Notes under the pieces: model-generated | Databases searched by the model: none | What the model saw: the letters and a program-made list of their open reading frames with translations, nothing else | What the model was told of the DNA's origin: nothing | In this document: in pieces, positions 9,201 to 19,800 of the stretch | Position numbering within the stretch: position 1 is the first letter of the stretch | How the letters are laid out: each line of letters begins with the position of its first letter | Source: Rhizobacter sp. OV335 | GTDB taxonomy: Bacteria; Pseudomonadota; Gammaproteobacteria; Burkholderiales; Burkholderiaceae_C | Direction: 5' to 3' | Assembly: GCF_900142965.1 (NCBI RefSeq) | Contig: NZ_FRCQ01000015.1 | Coordinates: forward strand, 1-64,000 | Length of the DNA: 64,000 bases | Position numbers and translations under genes: made by a program

Positions 9201-11868
9201 TGGCCACGAGGTAAGAGGTCAGCACCACGTCCATGGTCGCTCCGGTCGCGGCGTAGGGCGTTCCGGTGTCGCCGGTGTATCGCCGGCCCAGCACGTCGCC
9301 GGGCGCACCGGGTGAGCCGGGAGAGAAGTAGTTGAAGGACGTGATGAGGCCGGTCTCGGCAACCACGCGCGTCAGCAGGTCCGGCGGGCTGGCATCCGCT
9401 CGTTCGTAGAGCGTGTTGGAGGAGGCGCCCAGCAGCAGGATCTGCGGATAGCCGTCGCCGTTGAAGTCGCCGAGGATCAGGCTGGTGAGCGGCACCAGGT
9501 TCAGGTCGACGTTGAAGAAGGCCAGGCCGTTGAGGTTGAAGCTGCCGGACGGCGTGAAGCTGCCATCGCCATTGCTCAGCGAGAGCGTGTTGGCCTTGCC
9601 GGACGTATAGGTCAGCACGTCCTGCTTGCCATCGCCGTTGAAATCCGCGACGACGCGGTTGCCGAACTTCACCGCGCCCGCCTTGCCGGTCGGGACCTGG
9701 GGCAGGAATCCCGACGCGATCGTCACGTGCGAGAAGGTCATCGGATCAAAGTTGTCGTGAACCAGCATCCCCAGGTCGCTCAGGAAATCGACCTGTCCGT
9801 CGCCGTCGTAGTCGATGGGCTGGTAGTCGACCGGAAACAGGCGGGTGACGATGATGTTTCGCACATCGGGCGGCAGTACCGACCACCGGATGTTCCCCGC
9901 ACCATCCGAGAAGGCGTTGGTGTTGATGTCCGGGTATCCGTCGCCGTCGTAGTCCAGCGTGTAGTTGCCCAGCGGCGTCAGGCTGGTGAACAGCGTCCGA
10001 TGAAGCAGCGGTGTCGGAACCTCCGTGAAGCCACCCCGACCATCGCCTCGATAGACCCGGGTGCACACGGTCACATCGTCGCAGGCGTTCACCGGCAGCG
10101 GATCCTTCTCGTGGCCCACCGGGCGCTCCGGCCGGAGCGTGGTCACGACGTCGAGCTTGCCGTCTCCGTCGAGATCGATGAAAAAGAAGTCCTTGCCCTG
10201 CGCCCAGATCGTGCCGAAGTTCCACTCGACATCGTTCGCCTCGATGCGCTCCAGCGTCACGCCGGTGATGGGCCTCGGCTCGAACGAGCCGTCGCCGCGA
10301 TTGACGTACAGCAGGTTGGCGTCGGTGTTGTCGCAGTACGTGCCGTTGGATGCATGCACGCCCGGGTTCGCGAACGCAAAGATGTCGGGCAGGCCATCGC
10401 CGTTGAAGTCGCGGAGGACGACGCCGTAGCAAATGGCCCGCCAGTCGAAAAGTCGACGGTTGAGGATGTTGAAGTTGGCGGATTGCGTGAAGTGCCCGTT
10501 GCCGTCGCTCAACCACAAGGTGTTCGCGTTCGGCGAGTTGGACCAGCTCAGGATGTCGGTGCGGCCATCGCCGTTGAAATCCGCCGCGAGCACGCCCCGG
10601 GTGCCGAAACTCGCGCCGATCGCCGGCGGCGTGTAGAGCGGCGTCGTCGCCAGGCTGAAGTTGGTCTTGGGGCTGTAGAAGTCGGAACCGCCGGCCGAGT
10701 AGTCGAAGGTGGTCGGCGGCGTGCACAGCGCATTGGGACCGTGACAGGCCTGGATGGTGCGCAGCCTGGAACGCTGGGTGCGCGGGCTGGCTTCATAGAC
10801 CATCCTCACTTCGCGCACCAGCAATGCGCCGGGCAGCACGCCGGCCGAATCGGTGTTGCCCGCGTTCGCGTAGATGCGGATCTTGCCGAGGCGCCAGGCG
10901 CTGATCGACTTCTCGATGCGGTGATACGACTCCGAGATGTCCTGCACCGGCAGGCCGGTCTGGGCACGGTCCGTGTAGTCGAACAGCACCTTGTTGCCGG
11001 CGTACTGGACTTCCGCGAGGCTCCACTCATGCCCCATCGAAGAGGCCCCGTTCGATCCCGCCGACACGTCGCGCTGGCGGTACTTGAAATCGATCTTGTT
11101 GCCGAACACGTCGGCGATGCGGGAGACGACCCACATGCGCGCATAGCGAATGCGGCTGTCGGGGTAGTAGGCGCGTATCGTCGCGTCCGCGCTGGCGGAG
11201 TCCGGCCGCGCCGCATCGCTGCCGATGTCGATGACCTTGCCATCCTTGGTCCAGATGCGGAAGAAGGCCGGGCCGGACACCGCATTGGCGCCATCGGCAA
11301 AGCCGTAGGAGCGGATGCGGGCGTAGGCATCTTTCTCGGTGCGGAACTCCTTGAACGCACCGGCAGCGCTGCCCAGGGCGTCGTCCTTGATCGTGCCGAT
11401 GATCGGCGTCGCGCCATCGGCGGCCAGTTGGATCAGTCGCTCGCCGTCCAGGCACAGCTTGTCGGTGGAGTTGAAGATGACGCCGGCATAGGCGCCGTCG
11501 GTAGCCCGGGTGGCACCGCAGCGGCCCACGGCCATCACGCCGCGCAATGACCAGCCGACACCGGCGATCCCATTGGCACGAGAGAGGCTCGAGTAGTCCA
11601 GCGAGAGATTGGGCGCCATGCCACGAATGCCGGGAGGCACCTGCACGGCATAGGTGAAGGTGGCCGCGCCGCTCTGCGCGACCGACGGCTGGGCGGTGGC
11701 GAGACGCGGCAGCAAACCAAGCGTCAGCACAGAGATGGCCATGGCCATCGACACGCATGCACGCCGCGCGATGACGGAGCTTCGTGCTCCAGGGATGTGT
11801 GATCGATGATCGGATTCAATGGCCGCAGACATGCAGCTGCCTGCCTTGGCCGGCTGAAACTTTTCCAC
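6202..11868 (-). CDS. Giant exported SpvB/FG-GAP protein with Ig-like repeats
   Basis: The frame opens at GTG 11868 behind a GAGGGGGG-type site; ATG at 11832 or 11748 are alternatives, the last giving the most standard signal peptide (MAMAISVLTLGLLP, cleaved near ATA-QP). The SpvB-type N-terminus is clear: tandem beta pattern, VPPGIRGMAPNLSLDYSS, GVGWSLRG. About residues 420-800 carry at least seven FG-GAP/VCBS calcium-type motifs (DFNGDG, DLDGDG, DYDGDG). A TcB-like middle follows. From about 1100 to the C-terminus there are repeated Ig-like 'choice-of-anchor D' modules (IDFGSLMVGQTS, GGSCTVSVSFLP, NPASLAFGVVAKEG). In Tc toxins, SpvB/TcB and Rhs/TcC parts form a cocoon; here they are two genes overlapping by 4 bases. 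Function is likely secretion or assembly of the Rhs toxin at the cell surface. Confidence 0.85.
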   Translation of the reverse strand: MEKFQPAKAGSCMSAAIESDHRSHIPGARSSVIARRACVSMAMAISVLTLGLLPRLATAQPSVAQSGAATFTYAVQVPPGIRGMAPNLSLDYSSLSRANGIAGVGWSLRGVMAVGRCGATRATDGAYAGVIFNSTDKLCLDGERLIQLAADGATPIIGTIKDDALGSAAGAFKEFRTEKDAYARIRSYGFADGANAVSGPAFFRIWTKDGKVIDIGSDAARPDSASADATIRAYYPDSRIRYARMWVVSRIADVFGNKIDFKYRQRDVSAGSNGASSMGHEWSLAEVQYAGNKVLFDYTDRAQTGLPVQDISESYHRIEKSISAWRLGKIRIYANAGNTDSAGVLPGALLVREVRMVYEASPRTQRSRLRTIQACHGPNALCTPPTTFDYSAGGSDFYSPKTNFSLATTPLYTPPAIGASFGTRGVLAADFNGDGRTDILSWSNSPNANTLWLSDGNGHFTQSANFNILNRRLFDWRAICYGVVLRDFNGDGLPDIFAFANPGVHASNGTYCDNTDANLLYVNRGDGSFEPRPITGVTLERIEANDVEWNFGTIWAQGKDFFFIDLDGDGKLDVVTTLRPERPVGHEKDPLPVNACDDVTVCTRVYRGDGRGGFTEVPTPLLHRTLFTSLTPLGNYTLDYDGDGYPDINTNAFSDGAGNIRWSVLPPDVRNIIVTRLFPVDYQPIDYDGDGQVDFLSDLGMLVHDNFDPMTFSHVTIASGFLPQVPTGKAGAVKFGNRVVADFNGDGKQDVLTYTSGKANTLSLSNGDGSFTPSGSFNLNGLAFFNVDLNLVPLTSLILGDFNGDGYPQILLLGASSNTLYERADASPPDLLTRVVAETGLITSFNYFSPGSPGAPGDVLGRRYTGDTGTPYAATGATMDVVLTSYLVATMNADNGVGGSTKTEYGYTGMKISTDGRDSLGFRVVKKQSVSPVGTPITSETRFLQSFPYVGQAGMNSTYRAPLNAVSDATLLTRVQNIYCDQMAATGADASAMASGVPCPSSAVIKRPYLLDATSTALDLEGLALPSTVNHTTVNASGDPLQSTAVTSLNGNPDDTFQKVTSNFYWPDDTRCTDALNCKWILGRLQQTSTRSSAPGVLLATSAGNATNATATRGSGPTQVGVLTGIDFGSLMVGQTSTKVATLANDGAAALSLTPPTASSVTGADFRFISTTCTSSLPVGGSCTVSVSFLPTAGAARTGQLSIAAGGGTLNAALAGSGTMPSVSILPGWTNWGIVGAGSDSGDVSTIRNDSPVAVLLTGHAPASNPTGTMRSASSTDAGACNFGTTVLAPGGTCRTFFGTDAGAVAGTYTAVDQVSFVIQGLSAPTFSVQQPYAFMMASPAAPATVDFSRVDSAGAITLFLTLINGADAPFENIALAISGADAARFSVASNGCGVSTPAHSSCMIGVTFTPGSVRNGFAATLSVAGAYSRFTSGGKASLYPHPISVPISLTGVGYGSVATLLSAPSYTFPATWFGGAAQTFTVTYRNDGTAPMTLASPSLLAPLAVTGNGCTAVAPGAACNMVVALSTQTPGIGGSQSMVPGGATTAPAATTLGWTVYYAEPRWSTTLLDFGPVIAGTSASQTISLFNLGNVAYDWATNSGIANLPQGFSFNTSACGSVAPSGGSCPVTVTFSPPQVAPYGGPNITMVARSIASNVLAVQGVGVTAPSIQTDQAGPYTAVAVSPATAATTVTYFNSGQMPTVLNLSVPNASRIFSMSTTTLNCPSNGSCGSVTLSSGTVGITTGTLVATPAAGGTGTSVGFLLSVTAPAPLLSVNPASLAFGVVAKEGTRNLTLTLSNTGNVAATGLQYAIATSGGSFDSGSYGAGTGITCPAAGGSLAAGASCTYAVRFLAGCTGGSRSGTLTISTAGTTPLVVSLTGSTNGTGICR

Positions 11869-12122
11869 TCAGGACCCCCCTCGTTTTGACCTACCGCGAA
11901 CCCTCGGGCATCGACGCACAGTTCTTCGTGGCGTGCGATGCGCGTGGCTTTCCCACGGGGCCGCAGGATAGCTGATCAATTGCGCCGATGCACGCAAGTT
12001 CAGCGAATCCATCCTCAATGCTGATGACGGAATTGAAAGCGGACCCGTTGGCGACTCCACACCACCGGGCATCCCGCTTGCCCGCAATGCTGAATTACCC
12101 CAGCGCAGCAGGAGGCCACGAG
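11869..12122. promoter_or_regulatory. Divergent promoter region, spvB-like gene / paoA
   Basis: These 254 bases separate the minus-strand SpvB-rhs operon from plus-strand paoABC and must hold both promoters. A small CGTGG/CCACG hairpin lies near 11944-11958. A strong ribosome site AGGAGG ends about 8 bases before the paoA ATG at 12123. An open frame from 11988 runs into paoA, but its extra 45 residues look non-coding. No confident -35/-10 pair was found. Confidence 0.5.
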
Positions 12123-12779
12123 ATGGGCAGTTCCGATGAATTGGCAATTTCACGCCGCGACGTGCTGATCGTCGGCGCCGCGTCGGCGGCCACGGTGAGC
12201 GCGCCGGTCCACGCGGCGCCAGCCGCCGACGTGCCCGCGCCCCAGGCGAACTCGAGCGCCTCCGTGCCAAGCTCGAGCGTCACGCTCGAAGTCAACGGCA
12301 CGCCGCACACGCTGACGCTGGACAACCGCACCAGCCTGCTCGACACGCTGCGCGAGCACCTGCACCTGACCGGCACCAAGAAGGGCTGCGACCACGGCCA
12401 GTGCGGCGCCTGCACCGTGCTGCTCGACGGCGAGCGCATCAACTCCTGTCTGACGCTCGCGGTGATGCACCAGGGCGCCAAGCTGACCACGATCGAGGGG
12501 CTGGGCACGCCCACGCAGCTGCACCCGCTGCAGGCCGCTTTCATCCAGCACGACGGCTACCAATGCGGCTACTGCACGCCCGGGCAGATCTGCTCGGCGG
12601 TGGGCGCGCTCGACGAGCTGCGCCGCGGCGTGCCGAGCCACGTGAGTGCCAGCCTGTCCGAGCGGCCGCTGCTGTCGGCCGAGGAACTGCGCGAACGGAT
12701 GAGCGGCAACATTTGCCGATGCGGCGCCTATTCCAACATCGTCGAGGCGATCTCCGAAGTCGCGGGGGTGCGCACATGA
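12123..12779 (+). CDS. paoA: Aldehyde oxidoreductase iron-sulfur subunit PaoA
   Basis: A 218-residue subunit with a twin-arginine leader ([19 protein letters not shown]), so the holoenzyme is exported folded to the periplasm. Two [2Fe-2S] sites are visible: the ferredoxin-like [15 protein letters not shown] plus a later NSC, and the helical site [10 protein letters not shown]...NICRCG. This is the electron-transfer subunit of the PaoABC/YagTSR family, which oxidises aromatic aldehydes using a molybdopterin cytosine dinucleotide cofactor. The start at 12123 follows AGGAGG. The stop overlaps the next start in ATGA, so the three subunits are translationally coupled. Confidence 0.92.
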   Translation: MGSSDELAISRRDVLIVGAASAATVSAPVHAAPAADVPAPQANSSASVPSSSVTLEVNGTPHTLTLDNRTSLLDTLREHLHLTGTKKGCDHGQCGACTVLLDGERINSCLTLAVMHQGAKLTTIEGLGTPTQLHPLQAAFIQHDGYQCGYCTPGQICSAVGALDELRRGVPSHVSASLSERPLLSAEELRERMSGNICRCGAYSNIVEAISEVAGVRT

Positions 12780-13732
12780 GTCCGTTCACCTACGAACGCC
12801 CCACCGCACCGGCCGAGGCGGCGGCGGCCATCGAACGCCACCCCGGCGCGAAGTTCATCGCCGGCGGCACCAACCTGCTCGACCTGATGAAACTGCAGAT
12901 CGAGGCACCGGTGCACCTCGTCGACGTGAACGGTCTCGGCCTCAACAAGATCGAGCCGACGACCGACGGCGGCCTGCGCGTCGGCGCGCTGGTGCGCAAC
13001 ACCGCGCTGGCCGCCGACGAACGCGTGCGCCGCGACTACGGCGTGCTGTCGCGCGCGCTGCTGTCAGGCGCATCGGGCCAGCTGCGCAACCGCGCCACCA
13101 CCGCCGGCAACCTGCTGCAGCGCACCCGCTGCCCATACTTCTACGACACCGACCAGCCCTGCAACAAGCGCCAGCCGGGCAGCGGTTGCAGCGCGATCGG
13201 CGGCTTCAGCCGGCCGCTTGCGGTGGTGGGCGGCAGCGAAGCCTGCATCGCCACGCACCCGAGCGACATGGCGGTGGCGATGCGGGTGCTGGACGCCGGC
13301 ATCGAGACCGTGCGGCCCGACGGGCGCACGCGGGTGATCCCCATCGCCGACTTCCATCGCCCGCCGGGCAACACGCCGCACATCGACACCACGCTGGAGC
13401 GCAACGAGCTGATCACCGCGGTGACGCTGCCGCCACCCCTCGGCGGCACGCACCTGTACCGCAAGGTGCGCGACCGGGCGTCCTACGCCTTCGCGCTGGT
13501 CTCGGTGGCCGCGGTGATCCAGCGCGATGGCTCCGGGCGCGTCGCGCTCGGCGGTGTCGCCCACAAGCCATGGCGCGACGCCGCGGCTGATGCGGCCCTG
13601 CCCCAGGGCGCGAAGGCCGCCACCGCACGGCTGCTGGCAGACGCCCGACCGACGCACGACAACGCGTTCAAGGTTCCGTTGGCAGAGCGCACGCTCGCCG
13701 CGGTGCTGGCCCAGGCAAGGAGCACCTCATGA
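12776..13732 (+). CDS. paoB: Aldehyde oxidoreductase FAD subunit PaoB
   Basis: A 318-residue FAD-binding subunit starting [12 protein letters not shown] inside the end of paoA. The FAD motif [13 protein letters not shown] is near the N-terminus and [13 protein letters not shown] follows. A cysteine-rich insert ([17 protein letters not shown]...GSGCSA) matches the extra [4Fe-4S] cluster that distinguishes PaoB from ordinary xanthine-dehydrogenase FAD subunits. It passes electrons from the PaoA clusters to the acceptor. It ends in an ATGA overlap with the catalytic subunit. Confidence 0.92.
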   Translation: MSPFTYERPTAPAEAAAAIERHPGAKFIAGGTNLLDLMKLQIEAPVHLVDVNGLGLNKIEPTTDGGLRVGALVRNTALAADERVRRDYGVLSRALLSGASGQLRNRATTAGNLLQRTRCPYFYDTDQPCNKRQPGSGCSAIGGFSRPLAVVGGSEACIATHPSDMAVAMRVLDAGIETVRPDGRTRVIPIADFHRPPGNTPHIDTTLERNELITAVTLPPPLGGTHLYRKVRDRASYAFALVSVAAVIQRDGSGRVALGGVAHKPWRDAAADAALPQGAKAATARLLADARPTHDNAFKVPLAERTLAAVLAQARSTS

Positions 13733-15939
13733 AGTTCGACACCCCTGCCACCACCAACCCGATCGACCAGCTCAAGGTCGTCGGACGGCCCACGCCACGC
13801 ATCGACGGCCCGTTGAAGACGACCGGCACCGCCCCCTATGCCTATGAGCGCCACGATGCGGCACCGGACGCGGTGTACGGCTACGTCGTCGGCGCCGGCA
13901 TCGCCAAGGGGCGGATCGCGGCCATGGACCTGCGCGCCGCGCACGCGGCGCCCGGCGTGCTGGCGATCGTCACCGCGCGCAACGCCGGCAAGCTCGGCAA
14001 GGGGTCGTTCAACACCGCCAAGCTGCTGGGCGGGCCGGCCATCGACCACTACCACCAGGCGGTCGCGCTGGTGGTGGCGACCACCTTCGAGCAGGCGCGG
14101 GCCGCCGCGCAGCTGGTGCGCATCACCTACACGCAGGGGCCGGGCAAGTACGACCTGTCGGCGGAGAAGGCCGGTGCGCCCATGCCGAAGCCGACGCCAT
14201 TCGGCGGGCCGCCGGAGTCGAAGGTCGGCGACTTCGCCGGCGCCTACGCCGCCGCGCCGGCGCAGCTCGACGCCACCTACACCACGCCCGACCAGTCGCA
14301 CGCGATGATGGAACCGCATGCGTCCACCGCCATGTGGCGCGGCGACAAGCTCACCGTGTGGACCGCGAACCAGATGATTGCCTGGAGCGTCGGCGATCTC
14401 GCGAAGACGCTCGGCGTCCCGAAGGACAACGTGCGCCTGGTCTCGCCCTTCATCGGTGGCGGCTTCGGCGGCAAGCTTTTCGTGCGGGCCGACGCGGTGC
14501 TGGCCGCACTGGGCGCGCGCGCGGTGCGCCGGCCGGTGAAGGTGGCGCTGCAGCGGCCGCTGGTGATGAACAACACGACGCACCGGCCCGCCACCATCCA
14601 GCGCATCCGCATCGGCGCGATGCCCGACGGCAGGATCATCGCGATCGCGCACGAGGGCTGGTCGGGCGACCTCCCCGGCGGCCAGGCGGAGACGGCCGTC
14701 AACCAGACTCGCTTGCTGTATGCCGGCGCCAACCGCCTGACCACCACGCGCCTGGCGGTGCTCGATCTGCCGGAAGGCAATGCGATGCGCGCACCGGGCG
14801 AGGCACCGGGTCTGATGGCCTTGGAGATCGCGATCGACGAGATGGCCGAGAAGCTCGGTATGGACCCTGTCGCCTTCCGCGTCGTCAACGACACGCAGGT
14901 GGACCCCGAGAAGCCCGGCCGTCCGTATTCGCAGCGGCAATTGGTGCAGTGCCTGCGCCTGGGTGCCGAGCGCTTCGGCTGGGAACGGCGCAGCGCGCAG
15001 CCCGCACAACGGCGCGAGGGCCGCTGGCTGATCGGCATGGGCATGGCCACCGGCTTCCGCAACAACCTGCTGACGAAATCCGGTGCCCGCGTGCGCATCG
15101 ACAACCGCGGCATCGTGACGGTGGAGACCGACATGACCGACATCGGCACCGGCTCGTACACCATCATTGCGCAGACGGCGGCGGAGATGATGGGCGTGCC
15201 GCTCGGCAGCGTGCAGGTGCGCCTGGGGGATTCGCTGCATCCGGTGTCGGCAGGATCCGGAGGCCAGTGGGGCGGCAACAACTCGACCGCCGGTGTCTAT
15301 GCGGCGTGCGTGAAGCTGCGCGAGGCGGTGGCGAAGAAGATCGGCGTGCCGATTGCCGATGCGGTGTTCGCCGACGGGACCGTGCGCGCAGCGGGCCGCA
15401 GCGTGCCGCTGGGCGAGGCGGCGGGGCCACAGGGCCTGGCGGCCGAAGACGCCATCGAGTACGGCGACCTGGACAAGAAGTACCAGCAGTCGACATTCGC
15501 GGCGCACTTCGTCGAGGTCGCCGTCGACGCGGCGACGGGCGAACCCCGGGTGCGGCGGATGCTGGCGGTGTGCGCGGCCGGGCGCATCCTGAACCCGATC
15601 TCGGCGCGCAGCCAGGTCATCGGCGCGATGACGATGGGCGTCGGCGCGGCGCTGATGGAGGAGCTCGCGGTGGACAAGCGCCGCGGCTTCTTCGTCAACC
15701 ACGACCTGGCCGGCTACGAGGTGCCGGTGCACGCCGACATTCCGCACCAGGACGTGATCTTCCTCGACGAGACCGATCCGATCTCGTCACCGATGAAGGC
15801 CAAGGGCGTGGGCGAACTGGGCCTGTGCGGTGTCGGCGCGGCGATCGCAAATGCGGTCTACAACGCCACCGGTGTGCGCGTGCGCGACTACCCGATCACG
15901 CTGGACAAGCTGCTTGAGCGAATGCCGGCGTTCGCTTGA
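13729..15939 (+). CDS. paoC: Aldehyde oxidoreductase molybdenum subunit PaoC
   Basis: A 736-residue catalytic subunit of the xanthine oxidase family, same length class as E. coli PaoC. The molybdopterin motifs are visible: [38 protein letters not shown] and the C-terminal [10 protein letters not shown] with the catalytic Glu. It has no leader of its own and would ride out with the Tat signal of PaoA. No PaoD/XdhC-like cofactor-loading chaperone is encoded next to it in the window, although such a factor is normally needed; it may lie elsewhere. Confidence 0.93.
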   Translation: MKFDTPATTNPIDQLKVVGRPTPRIDGPLKTTGTAPYAYERHDAAPDAVYGYVVGAGIAKGRIAAMDLRAAHAAPGVLAIVTARNAGKLGKGSFNTAKLLGGPAIDHYHQAVALVVATTFEQARAAAQLVRITYTQGPGKYDLSAEKAGAPMPKPTPFGGPPESKVGDFAGAYAAAPAQLDATYTTPDQSHAMMEPHASTAMWRGDKLTVWTANQMIAWSVGDLAKTLGVPKDNVRLVSPFIGGGFGGKLFVRADAVLAALGARAVRRPVKVALQRPLVMNNTTHRPATIQRIRIGAMPDGRIIAIAHEGWSGDLPGGQAETAVNQTRLLYAGANRLTTTRLAVLDLPEGNAMRAPGEAPGLMALEIAIDEMAEKLGMDPVAFRVVNDTQVDPEKPGRPYSQRQLVQCLRLGAERFGWERRSAQPAQRREGRWLIGMGMATGFRNNLLTKSGARVRIDNRGIVTVETDMTDIGTGSYTIIAQTAAEMMGVPLGSVQVRLGDSLHPVSAGSGGQWGGNNSTAGVYAACVKLREAVAKKIGVPIADAVFADGTVRAAGRSVPLGEAAGPQGLAAEDAIEYGDLDKKYQQSTFAAHFVEVAVDAATGEPRVRRMLAVCAAGRILNPISARSQVIGAMTMGVGAALMEELAVDKRRGFFVNHDLAGYEVPVHADIPHQDVIFLDETDPISSPMKAKGVGELGLCGVGAAIANAVYNATGVRVRDYPITLDKLLERMPAFA

Positions 15940-15981
15940 GCGGGGCGTCTTCTTCTCCCTTCAACATCTTCGGAGGTCGAC

Positions 15982-16869
15982 ATGAATCTGAGGAATCTTG
16001 CGCTCCATGTGTTCTTTGCGCTGGGGCTCGGGCTGGGTGGCCTGGCGGGGCCGGGCGCCGCCCGGGCCGACCAGGGCTCGACCGATTTCTCCATCGACCC
16101 GATCGACATGGCGGGCAGCGGCGGACGCTGGATCACCGACAACACTTTCTGGATCGAGGAGTCCGTCTCCCGCGGCGTGCCCGACGACTCTTCGTACCGC
16201 TATGTGCGGCACGTCTCCACCGAACTCGACCCGGCAGCCTCGGCCGGCGAACCCTTCGGGCACTACGACGACGTGCTGCCGCCGATCAACGGCTTCCAGC
16301 TGTCGGCCGCCAACCACATGGGCGAGAACCAGCTGCACGCCAGCTGGCAGCGCGGCGCGCTGAACGACTTCGCCAATTCCTTCATCGACTGGCGTCGCGC
16401 GTTCACGCTCGATCCCTTTGCGTCCGTCACCCTCACGGGCTTGGCGACGCTGGCCTCTGCCCTACCGATGGCACCGCAGGCGACGTTCTCGTGGGTCCCC
16501 AACCAGGGGTACGAATACGCGAACCGAGGCACGCTGACCTGGCGGGATCCGGACAACTTGTTCACCAGCTTGGTCGTGGAGGGCAGCATCTTCACAGGCG
16601 ACCCACGCGACCTCGCCTCTCTGCCCACCCAGGATCGCATCGGCCACGAGAGCGACTTCACGTACAGCGCCGACTCGTTCGGCCACCTGTCGCTGACGAT
16701 CCACAACCACTCCGCACAGACGCTGTTCGGTCAGTTCGAAGTGTTTGCGACTGCCTCGACGCTGCCGGTTCCCGAGCCAGCCACATTTCTGATGATGGCG
16801 ATGGGGCTGGGGCTGATCGCGCTGATCACCACTCTCTCGCGGTCGGAGAACGTCACGATGGGTCCGTGA
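15982..16869 (+). CDS. PEP-CTERM sorted exported protein
   Basis: A 295-residue protein with a signal peptide ending near ARA (residue 29) and a textbook C-terminal PEP-CTERM signal: VPEPATFLMM, a hydrophobic segment, then basic SRSEN. Such proteins are processed by exosortase (EpsH/XrtA) and usually relate to exopolysaccharide or surface structures in Burkholderiales. The body has no family I recognise. A GGAGG site precedes the ATG. Its last 17 bases overlap, tail to tail, the end of the minus-strand helicase gene. It is 42 bases after paoC but seems functionally unrelated. Confidence 0.85.
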   Translation: MNLRNLALHVFFALGLGLGGLAGPGAARADQGSTDFSIDPIDMAGSGGRWITDNTFWIEESVSRGVPDDSSYRYVRHVSTELDPAASAGEPFGHYDDVLPPINGFQLSAANHMGENQLHASWQRGALNDFANSFIDWRRAFTLDPFASVTLTGLATLASALPMAPQATFSWVPNQGYEYANRGTLTWRDPDNLFTSLVVEGSIFTGDPRDLASLPTQDRIGHESDFTYSADSFGHLSLTIHNHSAQTLFGQFEVFATASTLPVPEPATFLMMAMGLGLIALITTLSRSENVTMGP

Positions 16870-19800
16870 TTCCCGAAGATCGCTCGAGTCGACTGATGAT
16901 CCTGGCCTGCAGATCCGAACCCACACGGCGGAATCCCATGAGTCTCGCGGCAGTTCGAACCAGGTCGGCGGCGTCACCTCCGCCGTTGTCATCACGCGCA
17001 ATCTGCAAGGCCGCATCGATCTCAAGGGGAGAGATGCAGTCGGCCTTCACGGTTGCGCCGCTTTCTGCGGCCCGATCACGAACAGGTGGCGCTTCCGCCT
17101 GGGCACTCGTGAACCAGAAGATGCCGTCGGAGCGCAGTTCGGCATGTCTCGCCCGTGCGCTTTCCAACGCCACACGTGTCGCCTCGAGGATGCGTGCACC
17201 CGCCCGCTCTTTGCCATAGCTGCTCGCAATGCGCCGTGCGACTTCCTCGATATGGAGCGGACCTTCGGCCGTCACGATCCGCTGCGCCAAGTCGGCGAGC
17301 GTCGATGGCCGGACCTCATGGGGCTCCTGGCGACCATCCACCGGGAACACGGCGCGTTGGTAAGGCGGCATCTGGCGCTCGACGACTTCGGGAATCTCGA
17401 TGGGCTCCGACCCCCTCTCCAGATCCTCCACTGGCTTCGGCCGGCTCCTGTTGACGCCCTCAATGCGGGTCTCTCCCGCGGCCGCATCTCGCGCCGCCGC
17501 GAGAGCGGCGCGCAGCCGCTCGATCTCCGCTTGCCGGTGATAGAACCAGTCCGTGCTCCAGATCCGATGGAAGCGCCAGCCAAGATGCTCGAGCAGATCC
17601 TGGCGCAGCCTGTCTCGCTCGCGTGCCCACAAGGCGCCGTGATACGTCGCCCCGTCACACTCCACGGCGAGCAGGTAGGTCGATGGCTTGTCGGCGTGTC
17701 GTACGCCGATGTCGATCCGAAAACCCACCGAGCCCACCTGCGGGTCGGCAAGGAAACCGCAGCTCCGGATCACATCCGCCACGTCCTCCTCGAACGGCGT
17801 GTCCGTGTACAGGCCGGTCGGGGCGCTGACATCGACGCGGCCATTCTTCGCAAACTCCAGAAAGCGTTTGAGGATGCGAGGGCCTTCTCGGGCCGTCCGG
17901 CCTACATCGATATCGCCCGGATCGAACGACGCGAAGATCTCGCATCGGATACGCGCCCGGGTGAAGAGCACGTTCAGGCGGCGCTCACCGCCTTCTCCGT
18001 TCACCGGACCGAACGACATGCTCGAAAGCCGGCCGCCTGCCGTTGTCGGACCGTATCCCACGCTGACCAGAATCACGTCGCGCTCATCACCTTGCACGTT
18101 CTCGATGTTCTTGACGAACACGTCTTCGTACTGACCTTCCCGCAGGAACGCGTCGAGCGTCGAATCACCGCGCCGCGCCAGTTCGAGCAGTTCAGTGATC
18201 AGGTTCCGTTGGGTGAATGAAAAGGTGACGATGCCCAGGGACAGCGTCGGGTGCGCGCTGGCGTGCTCGGCCACCCGAGCCACGATCGCTTCGCCCTCCT
18301 TGCGGTTGTCGCGCTTTCCGCCCTTGTCGTACACACCCGCCATGCGCGTGAAGCAAAGGCCGTAAGCGTCATCCTCCTGCAATGGCGACGGAGGCAGGAC
18401 GAGCCCGTTGTCGTAGAACTCGCGATTCGAGACCTCGATCAACGAGGGATCGCGTGAGCGGTAGTGCCAGCGCAGCATGCGCGAGCCGAGGCCACGCGCT
18501 TCACACAAGGTCAGGATGCTTTCCATCGTCGCGAGCTTGGCCGCGCCCTCGAGCAGGTCAGGCCCGAGATCCTCGTCGTCGCCCTCGTGCTCGTCTTCCT
18601 GGTCCGCGAGCACGCGGTCGAAGAAGGAAGACGGAGGCAGCTGCTTCTTGTCGCCGACGACAACGATCTGGCTCGCGCGGGCGATGGCGCCGAGGGCATC
18701 CTCCGGGCGAACCTGCGAGGCCTCGTCGATGACGAGCAGGTCGAACGAGAGCGCGCCGGGCGGGAGGAACTGCGCTACCGAGATGGGACTCATCAAGAGC
18801 ACCGGCTTGATCCGCTGCACGGCAGTGCCCGCTCGCTCGAACAGGCGACGGATGGCCATGTGGCCGCGCTTTTTGCCAATTTCTCCGCGAATGACTTTCA
18901 TCTCGCCCTGCGCGCCTTGCGGCACCTGGGCAAGATGCCCGGCGAGGATGCTCGTCACGTTCTCGCCGAGGCGCTGGCGTTCGAGCGTTGAAAAGGTCTC
19001 CACAAGATCGTGGCGTCTTGCCCTGGCGATGTCTCGGAGGGCCGGCGAGTCTGCGAGCGCGAGCTTCCAGAGACGCTCCGCCCGCGCAAACTGCAGCTCC
19101 ACGGCGGCGGAGGCACCGTCCAGATCGCCTGAGCTCATCCTGTCGGCGAGCGCTGCCATCCCGGCTGTCTCGAATGACTTTCGAAGGTGCGCCATCTGCA
19201 CCCACGACCCGTATCGGCTTGCTGCTTCGGCCATCTGGCTGAAGCGCTGCGCGACGACACCAAGATCGGCACTCTCCACGTCGCGGCCGCCCAGCACGGT
19301 CGGGTCCAGGTCAAGCAACTCGACCACCGCCTGGAGCGCCGATCTGCAACCCGGCTCCGCCTGGAGCATCGCCTGGCGCATGGCGGCCATGGCGTCAGCG
19401 CGTCCCGCCAACGCCAGCATCGCGTCCGGTGCCGAGGCAATCCGGGTCTCACGAAGTCTCTCGCACCACTGTGCGACCGCAAAGAGCCCAGCGAAGTCCG
19501 TTTTCTCGCCGCGCCACGCTTCGCCGAGGATGCGACTGCCATGGTCACCATCCGCCTCCCACGTCGACTTTGCAGCAGCCACCGAACTCGACCTGTCGAC
19601 AAGCGCGACCCTCTCAGCTGCCGTTTTCGGCAGCGGTCCACGCAGCAGGCCAGCGAGTTCCCGCGATGCCCTCCGATACGCGCCACCCCAACGGGCGAAG
19701 AAGGAACGGGTTCCCGCAACGAGCGGGCTCCGCAGGCCGCCGAGCGCATGCACGAACGCCGTCTCGACGAAGACAGGCTCCAATTCATCGCGCAAAGTCC

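Noticed and set aside
9727-11550. 607-codon open frame on the plus strand
   Set aside because: It is antisense to the SpvB-like gene, is Arg/Ala/Val-rich without domains, and arises from high GC content.
13483-15747. 754-codon open frame on the minus strand
   Set aside because: Antisense shadow of paoB/paoC, His/Arg-rich without any motif.
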